Shown here: positions 15,104 to 19,988 of the stretch, one piece after another | Layout: each line of letters begins with the position of its first letter | Position numbering within the stretch: the first letter of the stretch is position 1 | DNA from: JAVBPB01 sp031549965 | GTDB lineage: Bacteria > Bacillota > Clostridia > Lachnospirales > Lachnospiraceae | Length of the DNA stretch: 19,988 nt | NCBI GenBank assembly: GCA_031549965.1 | Contig: JAVBPB010000014.1 | Coordinates: 1-19,988, forward strand | Reading direction: 5' to 3' | Notes under the pieces: model-generated | What the model was told of the DNA's origin: nothing | The model's input: only the letters and a program-made list of their open reading frames with translations | The model's database searches: none | Program-made: the position numbers and the translations under genes

Positions 15104-15607
15104 ATGACGATTAATTTTGAATATGAAAGCGAAATAAGATTAGATATTCTTTATGAAAAAATTATCAATGAAGTAGTTGAAGGGGCATTAGAATTTGAAG
15201 AATGTCCATATGAGATAGAACTAAATGTAATTCTTACAAGCAATGATGAAATATGTCAAATTAATAAAGATTACAGGGATATTAACGAACCAACAGATGT
15301 TTTGTCCTTTCCTATGGTGGATTACACAATTCCTTCTGATTATTCAAAAGTAGAAGAACATGCGGAAGATTATTTTAATCCTGAAACTGGTGAGTTAATG
15401 CTTGGAGATATTATTATATCTGTAGACAAAATTTTAGAACAGGCAGAAAAATATGGTCATTCAACAGAAAGAGAATTGGCATTTTTAGTTGCTCATAGTA
15501 TGTTACATCTTTTTGGATACGATCATATGGAAGATGAGGAGCGAGAGCTTATGGAGATAAAGCAGGAAAATATTCTAAGTTTACTAGGTTATTACAGAGA
15601 TAAATAA
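15104..15607 (+). CDS. ybeY: Endoribonuclease YbeY
   Basis: A zinc-dependent endoribonuclease needed for 16S rRNA 3'-end maturation and ribosome quality control. The 167-residue product carries the H3xH5xH motif in full: H131, H135 and H141 within VAHSMLHLFGYDHM. NEPTDVLSFPM (61-71) and LGDIIIS (100-106) are further signatures. AGGAGTG precedes the ATG. In many Bacillota ybeY is followed by dgkA, cdd and era; here the cluster stops and a DUF3048 lipoprotein follows after 16 nt. Confidence 0.95.
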   Translation: MTINFEYESEIRLDILYEKIINEVVEGALEFEECPYEIELNVILTSNDEICQINKDYRDINEPTDVLSFPMVDYTIPSDYSKVEEHAEDYFNPETGELMLGDIIISVDKILEQAEKYGHSTERELAFLVAHSMLHLFGYDHMEDEERELMEIKQENILSLLGYYRDK

Positions 15608-15623
15608 AACAAAGGAGTTTATA

Positions 15624-16739
15624 ATGAAAATACAAAAGTATATATTCATAATTTTAGTAATATGTTTTTTGATTGGATGTAAAAAAGACAATGAAACTAC
15701 TGAAGAAACAACTATTCCGACTAAAGAAATAACCGAAGTAACGACCCAGAGTACAACAGCAACAACAGAATTAATAACCGAAAGTACAACAATAAGTGAA
15801 TCAAGAGAAGGATATGTAAAAAGTAAATTAACAGGCGAATGGGTAAAAGAAGAAATAGGTACTAAAAGGCCTTATGCTATTATGTTTAATAACATCAAGC
15901 TTGCATCACCTCAAAGTGGTACTTCCAAAGCTTCTATTATGTATGAAGCAATTGTAGAAGGCGGTATTACAAGGTTAATGGGTATTTTTGAGGAACTAGA
16001 TGATAAAAGAATCGGTTCTGTAAGAAGTGCAAGACACTATTTTGTTAGTTTTGCTGATGAATATAATGCAATCTATGTTCATTTTGGTGAAACAAAATAC
16101 GCAACAAAAAAAATTAGTGAATTAAAAATTAATAACTTAAGTGGTTTAACCGGAGTTGGTGACACAGTATTTTATAGAGATAAATCCATAGCCGCACCTC
16201 ATAATGCTTTTACAAGTTGGGACAGAATAATAAAAGGAACAGATATAAAGAAATATTCTGCTGAATATAAAGAAGGTTATGAAGGACATTTTAAATTTTA
16301 TGATACAGATACAAGTCTTTCTAATGGTGTTGATGCAAAAAAAGTAACTGCAAAATTTTCTAATTATACAAATCCTTATTTTGTATACAATGAGGAGGAC
16401 AAGTTATACTATAGATTCCAATTTGGCAAGGAACATGTGGATTATAATACTAAAGAGCAATTAAAGTATAAAAATGTAATAGTTCAGTTTGTTAAGGAAT
16501 GGGATATTGACAAAAATGACTATCAAACAATGGATTTAAAAGATGCAAATGGAAAAGGTTACTATATTACCAATGGTAAAGCAGTTAACATTACATGGAA
16601 GAAAAATGAATCCACTAAGATTATGAGATATTATGATACTGATGGTAATGAATTAAAGATAAATACAGGAAAAACATTTATAATCATATTTCCAAATGAC
16701 AGGGTCTTAGATGTAATTCTTGCAGATAAAAGTGAATAA
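15624..16739 (+). CDS. DUF3048 domain lipoprotein (YerB-like)
   Basis: A predicted exported lipoprotein of 371 residues. A signal peptide with hydrophobic core at 6-17 ends in the lipobox L16-I-G-C19, so Cys19 should carry the lipid. A Thr/Glu-rich linker (about 22-62) follows, then the DUF3048 domain with RPYAIMFNNIKLASPQSG, YEAIVEGGITRLMGIF and IGSVRSARHYF; the second family domain fills the C-terminal half. Function is unknown in the family; B. subtilis YerB is the best-known member. AAGGAG precedes the ATG. The flippase gene follows after 24 nt and may be co-transcribed. Confidence 0.9.
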   Translation: MKIQKYIFIILVICFLIGCKKDNETTEETTIPTKEITEVTTQSTTATTELITESTTISESREGYVKSKLTGEWVKEEIGTKRPYAIMFNNIKLASPQSGTSKASIMYEAIVEGGITRLMGIFEELDDKRIGSVRSARHYFVSFADEYNAIYVHFGETKYATKKISELKINNLSGLTGVGDTVFYRDKSIAAPHNAFTSWDRIIKGTDIKKYSAEYKEGYEGHFKFYDTDTSLSNGVDAKKVTAKFSNYTNPYFVYNEEDKLYYRFQFGKEHVDYNTKEQLKYKNVIVQFVKEWDIDKNDYQTMDLKDANGKGYYITNGKAVNITWKKNESTKIMRYYDTDGNELKINTGKTFIIIFPNDRVLDVILADKSE

Positions 16740-16763
16740 CAATAAAGAAAGGAGGATATGTTT

Positions 16764-18386
16764 ATGAGTACCAGAAAGAAAGCAAATAACTTTCTGCTAC
16801 ACGGCAGTATACTTGCCATTGCTTCGATCATTGTAAGATTAATTGGGGTATTATACAGAGTTCCATTAACAGAAATAATTGGCGACGAAGGAATGGGTTA
16901 TTATTCGGTTGCCTTTGAAATATATGGTATTGCTTTAATATTATCCTCTTATAGTATACCTCTTGCAGTTTCTAAATTAGTTGTTGCAAGAAATGCAAAA
17001 GGTGAATTTAAAAACTCTTATAAAATATTTAAAGGAGCTTTGCTATTTGCATTTATATCAGGAACTATAGCCGCATTATTAATTTTTTTTGGAGCAGAAT
17101 TTTTTGTGTCAAAATCTCCAAGAAGTGCACTTCCTTTAAAAGCTTTAGCTCCCACGATTTTAATTGTTGCTGTTATGGGTGTATTTAGAGGTTATTATCA
17201 AGGAATAAGGACAATGATACCAACTTCCTTTTCTCAAGTTTTAGAACAAATTATTAACGCCTTCGTAAGTGTGTATGCAGCCTATTTTCTAATGAAAAGT
17301 TTTAGTGCTTCAATAGACATAGCAGCCTATGGGGCTTTAGGTGGGACTATAGGAACAGGTGCAGGTGCATTAGCAGGATTATTATTTTTATTATTTGTTT
17401 TTGTAATTTATAGACCAGTTATAAAAAGAAGAAGCAGAAAAGATCATTCGGAAAACGTTGAAGATTATAAAACTATATTTAAAATTATTATATTTACAAC
17501 CATGCCTGTTATTTTAAGTACTGCTGTTTATAACATAAGTGGTGTAATTGATATAACTCTGTTTAATAATATATTAAGCCAAAAGGGTATGTCTCAAGAG
17601 GAAACCAGTTCACTTCTTGGTATATTTGCCAATAAATACAGAGTTCTTACAAACGTTCCAATTGCCATAGCTTCAGCAGTTGCAGCAGCTATGATACCTA
17701 CCATAACAGCCGCCTTCACCAATGAAGAAATGGGTGATGTTAAAGATAAGGTTCAAAGTTCAATTAAATTTTGTATGATTGTTGCCATACCTTCAGCAGT
17801 TGGAATCGGAGTTTTAGCTTCTCCAATTTTAAAACTATTATTTTCAGATGGAAGGGCATTACCTGCTAATCTAATAAGTATTGGTGCAATTTCAATAGTA
17901 TTTTTCTCATTATCTACAGTTACAAATGCAGTACTTCAAGGCATAAATAAAATGAAGCTGCCAGTTATTCATTCAGCAATATCTTTAGGAATACATATTA
18001 TTATAGTTGTAGTTTTATTAATTGCTTTTAATTTTAATGTATATGCCTTAGTAATAGGTAATGTTATTTTTGCATTAATTGTATGTATACTAAATCAGAT
18101 ATCTATAAGAAAATATTTGGGATATAAGCAAGAAATAGTGAAGACTTTTGCAATTCCGTCTGCTAGTGCGGCAGTTATGGGGGTTTTTACATTTTTAACA
18201 TACTTTTTGTTTATGAAACTAATTAAAATTAATAGTATTTCTACATTATTTGCAGTAGTTGTTGCGGTGATTACTTATTTTGTAATGATGTTATTGCTTA
18301 AGGGGATTACACAAGAGGAACTTAAAATCTTTCCTAAGGGGGATGTATTGATTAAGATTGCTAAGAAAGTTAGGCTTTTGAAATGA
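16764..18386 (+). CDS. MOP-superfamily flippase, SpoVB/MurJ (YtgP)-like
   Basis: An integral membrane transporter of 540 residues with about fourteen hydrophobic segments along its length, as expected for polysaccharide/lipid flippases. The N-terminal IVRLIGVLYRVPLTEIIGDEGMGYY is characteristic of the SpoVB and YtgP/MurJ group, which move lipid-linked cell wall precursors across the membrane. The spore-former context makes SpoVB (spore cortex) plausible, but vegetative MurJ cannot be excluded. I use the ATG at 16764, which is 8 nt after GGAGG (16751-16755); the ATG at 16758 is too close to that site. It ends just before a repeat cluster. Confidence 0.85.
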   Translation: MSTRKKANNFLLHGSILAIASIIVRLIGVLYRVPLTEIIGDEGMGYYSVAFEIYGIALILSSYSIPLAVSKLVVARNAKGEFKNSYKIFKGALLFAFISGTIAALLIFFGAEFFVSKSPRSALPLKALAPTILIVAVMGVFRGYYQGIRTMIPTSFSQVLEQIINAFVSVYAAYFLMKSFSASIDIAAYGALGGTIGTGAGALAGLLFLLFVFVIYRPVIKRRSRKDHSENVEDYKTIFKIIIFTTMPVILSTAVYNISGVIDITLFNNILSQKGMSQEETSSLLGIFANKYRVLTNVPIAIASAVAAAMIPTITAAFTNEEMGDVKDKVQSSIKFCMIVAIPSAVGIGVLASPILKLLFSDGRALPANLISIGAISIVFFSLSTVTNAVLQGINKMKLPVIHSAISLGIHIIIVVVLLIAFNFNVYALVIGNVIFALIVCILNQISIRKYLGYKQEIVKTFAIPSASAAVMGVFTFLTYFLFMKLIKINSISTLFAVVVAVITYFVMMLLLKGITQEELKIFPKGDVLIKIAKKVRLLK

Positions 18387-18404
18387 TTTTGTATTTGGGG
18401 GCCC

Positions 18405-18490
18405 TTAAAAAGTCCTTTCAACGGGATGAATTAATTTTTTAGATTAATACGAGCGTATATATATCCAATTGTTTGCTTACCCTCCTTCAG
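18405..18490. repeat. Family A repeat, truncated copy A3
   Basis: This copy has the edge AAAAAGTCCTTTCAA, as in A2. Its arm then runs almost base for base with the left arm of A1, including GAGCGTATATATATCCAATT (18451-18470) and GTTTGC-TTACCCTCCTTCAG up to 18490. There it breaks off, at the same point where A1 continues into its inner stem, and joins family C sequence. In A3 the edge lies next to the TTACCCTCC side of the core, while in A1 and A2 it lies next to the other side. Confidence 0.85.
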
Positions 18491-18491
18491 T

Positions 18492-18518
18492 GTTACTATT
18501 CACAGCCAATGTCGCTGA
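18492..18518. repeat. Family C repeat, half copy C3
   Basis: GTTACTATTC followed by CAGCCAATGTCGCTGA matches the reverse complement of 9271-9305 with one difference over 27 bases, but the right arm is missing. It is fused to the broken end of A3. Confidence 0.7.
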
Positions 18519-18535
18519 CTTAAGGTTTTTTTCCT

Positions 18536-18756
18536 ACGGATGCTTTGCTTTTAGTCTTTTGACTCCATGGTAGAGGGCTTATTATACTTTATAATGGCAG
18601 ATATGCCAAACATTCCAATGAGCCATAAACACCCATTAGGAAGAATGCTTCCTAATGAGTATTGTCTCATTTCCATGGCATATAATGCCATTATAAAGTA
18701 TAGTAAGCCCTCTACCATGGAGTATTTAGTTTTTGTAGCAAAGCTGAATGTCAGAG
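18536..18756. repeat. Family B giant hairpin, copy B2
   Basis: The strongest arms are 18562-18599 and 18686-18723: ACTCCATGGTAGAGGGCTTA and onward is matched on the other side with a single difference. Pairing continues inward with bulges to GGAAG-AATG-CTTCC at 18639-18652, and outward, more weakly, to GCTTTGC on the left and GCAAAGC on the right. The total hairpin is about 200 nt. The outer parts match B1 and B3 (AGCTTTGC, A-rich, CTCCA). The 68-codon frame across it is a by-product of the palindrome. It lies between the flippase and the BofC-like gene and may also stop transcription. Confidence 0.85.
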
Positions 18757-18813
18757 GGAATATATATTGCTAATAATTTTTTTCGAGAAATTTATCCAAA
18801 TTTATGCTGAAAT

Positions 18814-18843
18814 TGAATAATTTGATAAAAATGGTTGATAATA
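18814..18843 (+). promoter_or_regulatory. Weak candidate sigma-G-like promoter
   Basis: TGAATA (18814-18819), 17 bases, GATAATA (18837-18843). The first box equals the forespore sigma-G consensus; the second agrees at about five of seven positions with CATACTA. The implied leader is very short and would begin at the ribosome binding site, so the call is weak. Confidence 0.2.
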
Positions 18844-18864
18844 TTCATAAAGGAGTGATTTTTT

Positions 18865-19566
18865 ATGAATAGGAAAAAAATAACTGTTTATTTAATTGGT
18901 GTATTATCTGTAACTTTTATTTTGTTGGCATTTAGCTTTTTGAGCTATAAGATTGCTTTGTATCGTTTTAATTCTCAGGCTGTTGAAAATGGAAATAGTC
19001 CATATTATTCAGCAGATAAAAATATTAGTATTACTACAGAATATGTTACAATAAAACAAATTGAAAGTACAACCCAAGTAACTACTGATAAAGAAGTGGT
19101 TGAGGTTGCAGTGCCAAAGGAAAATATTATTTCTTCGAAGACTATTTATGTATTAGAAAATTATGATTTGGCAAATAGTGAGTTGACTAAAGAAACTTTA
19201 AACATTCCAGATTATTTAGTTGGGCTAAATAGAGAAGGGGTATTAGGGTATTTAGATGAGTATATGAGTGATCTCAAATTATCTGAGTTTGAAAAAGGAC
19301 TTACAAGCTTTGAACTAATATCTTTTTCTGAAAAGGAAGTTATTCTTAGAAAAAATTATAATAGTAAAAAGGTGAACTATAAGTATTATCTAGCTGTAAT
19401 GGATGGATTTGTTACTGTATTTTACTCAGACTTGAAAACAATATACGAATATACAGACATTGATATTACCACTTTATCAGAGGATGATCAAGTGCAATTA
19501 TTGCATGGCATTTATGTAAAGGATATTGAAGAATTATATGGTTTATTAGAAAATTATTCGAGTTAA
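18865..19566 (+). CDS. Membrane-anchored hypothetical protein, possibly BofC-like
   Basis: 233 residues. One N-terminal membrane segment (about 7-27) is followed by an extracytoplasmic region with a Thr/Ser-rich stretch (about 53-75) and a folded C-terminal domain. The end of the protein (GFVTVFYSD, IYEYTDID, L-x-x-GIYVKDIEELYGLLENYSS split over its last 60 residues) resembles the C-terminus of BofC-type proteins, forespore regulators of the SpoIVB/sigma-K checkpoint; this is by eye and uncertain. AAGGAG precedes the ATG. It stands alone between repeat clusters, in the same direction as the flippase. If not BofC-like it is a conserved-type secreted protein of unknown role. Confidence 0.55.
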   Translation: MNRKKITVYLIGVLSVTFILLAFSFLSYKIALYRFNSQAVENGNSPYYSADKNISITTEYVTIKQIESTTQVTTDKEVVEVAVPKENIISSKTIYVLENYDLANSELTKETLNIPDYLVGLNREGVLGYLDEYMSDLKLSEFEKGLTSFELISFSEKEVILRKNYNSKKVNYKYYLAVMDGFVTVFYSDLKTIYEYTDIDITTLSEDDQVQLLHGIYVKDIEELYGLLENYSS

Positions 19567-19752
19567 TATATTACGAAAAAGTTAAATTTATTGAATTAGT
19601 GTAAAAGAGGATGACAACCATAATTGTTTTTGATAAAATATATCTATTAGAATTTACATTTTAAATTTACTAAAAAACAGATTTTGTTTTATATACTTTA
19701 ATCAAGAAAATGGATAGTACAAAATAAACTTAAGGATATACTAAGTAAATTT
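19567..19752. other. AT-rich intergenic stretch, nothing recognised
   Basis: This lies between the possible bofC-like gene and repeat B3. I see no reading frame, RNA gene or convincing terminator. Confidence 0.5.
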
Positions 19753-19797
19753 TTGAATACACAGCTTTGCCTTAAAAAACTACATCTCCATGGGAGG
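19753..19797. repeat. Family B repeat, single-arm copy B3
   Basis: TTGAATAC, AGCTTTGC, an A-run and CTCCATGGGAGG align with B1 (6731-6774). Only one arm is present, and CTCCATGGGAG is itself a small palindrome. It joins directly to copy A2, as if B plus A formed one composite unit. Confidence 0.7.
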
Positions 19798-19800
19798 TCA

Positions 19801-19988
19801 CTGAAAAAGTCCTTTCAATATGGTAATTAATTTTTCAGATGAATACAGTTGTATAATTATTTAATTGTGCAGACCGTCCGATGAGGTGTTTATATTTTTT
19901 ACAAGACTTGCAAAGGCTTGTAAAAAATATGCCGAGGGAGGGTAAGGCAAACAATTAAATAATTATACAACTGTATTCATCTGAAAAA
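19801..19988. repeat. Family A long palindromic repeat, copy A2 (cut by window end)
   Basis: The arms 19831-19868 and 19951-19988 are perfect inverted copies over 38 bases; pairing may go on past the window edge. An inner stem pairs 19892-19905 with 19917-19930. The edge CTGAAAAAGTCC starts at 19801. The core (GCAGACCG, CCGATGAGG, then GGAGGGTAAGGCAAAC) is conserved with A1 read on the other strand. The outer arm sequence differs clearly from A1, yet stays fully self-complementary. Confidence 0.92.

Noticed and set aside
18567..18773. A 68-codon plus-strand frame
   Set aside because: It lies almost wholly within the B2 palindrome, has no ribosome binding site, and its codons simply mirror the two hairpin arms.

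Overview
The window looks like a chromosomal contig from a low-GC (roughly 30 % by eye), endospore-forming Clostridia, most likely a Lachnospirales-type organism. Reasons: AT-rich codon use, strong AGGAGG ribosome binding sites, spoIIM, yqfC, yqfD and a SpoVB/MurJ-like flippase, and two gene orders that match Bacillota clusters: proC/nudF-spoIIM-xerD, and yqfC-yqfD-phoH-(yqfF/pgpH)-ybeY. The genus cannot be settled from the sequence alone.

Layout, left to right. 1-250: a long palindromic repeat (family A). 253-1177, minus strand: two unrecognised genes, a small acidic protein and a 227-residue protein, behind a near-consensus promoter and a long leader. 1461-1582: nested repeats. 1909-4726: class I aminotransferase, then proC and nudF. 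4964-6710: spoIIM behind a sigma-E-like promoter, then xerD. 6853-9129, minus strand: tyrS-aroF operon, convergent with xerD across a hairpin repeat (family B). 9443-10509: yebC and rpsU with their own promoters and a clear terminator. 10686-15607: the co-directional, overlapping run yqfC, yqfD, phoH, a PgpH-like membrane/HD gene broken by one in-frame stop, and ybeY. 15624-18386: a DUF3048 lipoprotein and a MOP-family flippase. 18405-18756: a mosaic of three repeat families. 18865-19566: a possible BofC-like gene. 19753-19988: a further B+A repeat unit running into the window edge.

How the genes fit together: most are housekeeping (proline, aromatic amino acid and tRNA charging, ribosome maturation, chromosome dimer resolution) or sporulation genes (engulfment, the sigma-E-type yqfC/yqfD pair, envelope flippase, possible BofC). 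No transposase, integrase of mobile type, CRISPR array, rRNA or tRNA is seen.

The most unusual content is not a protein but a set of interspersed palindromic repeats (families A, B and C). Their arms differ between copies, yet each copy stays self-complementary. They nest in one another, occupy operon boundaries and lie at both ends of the window. The other notable points are the orphan two-gene module enclosed by two same-orientation family A copies, and the split, catalytically degenerate PgpH homologue.
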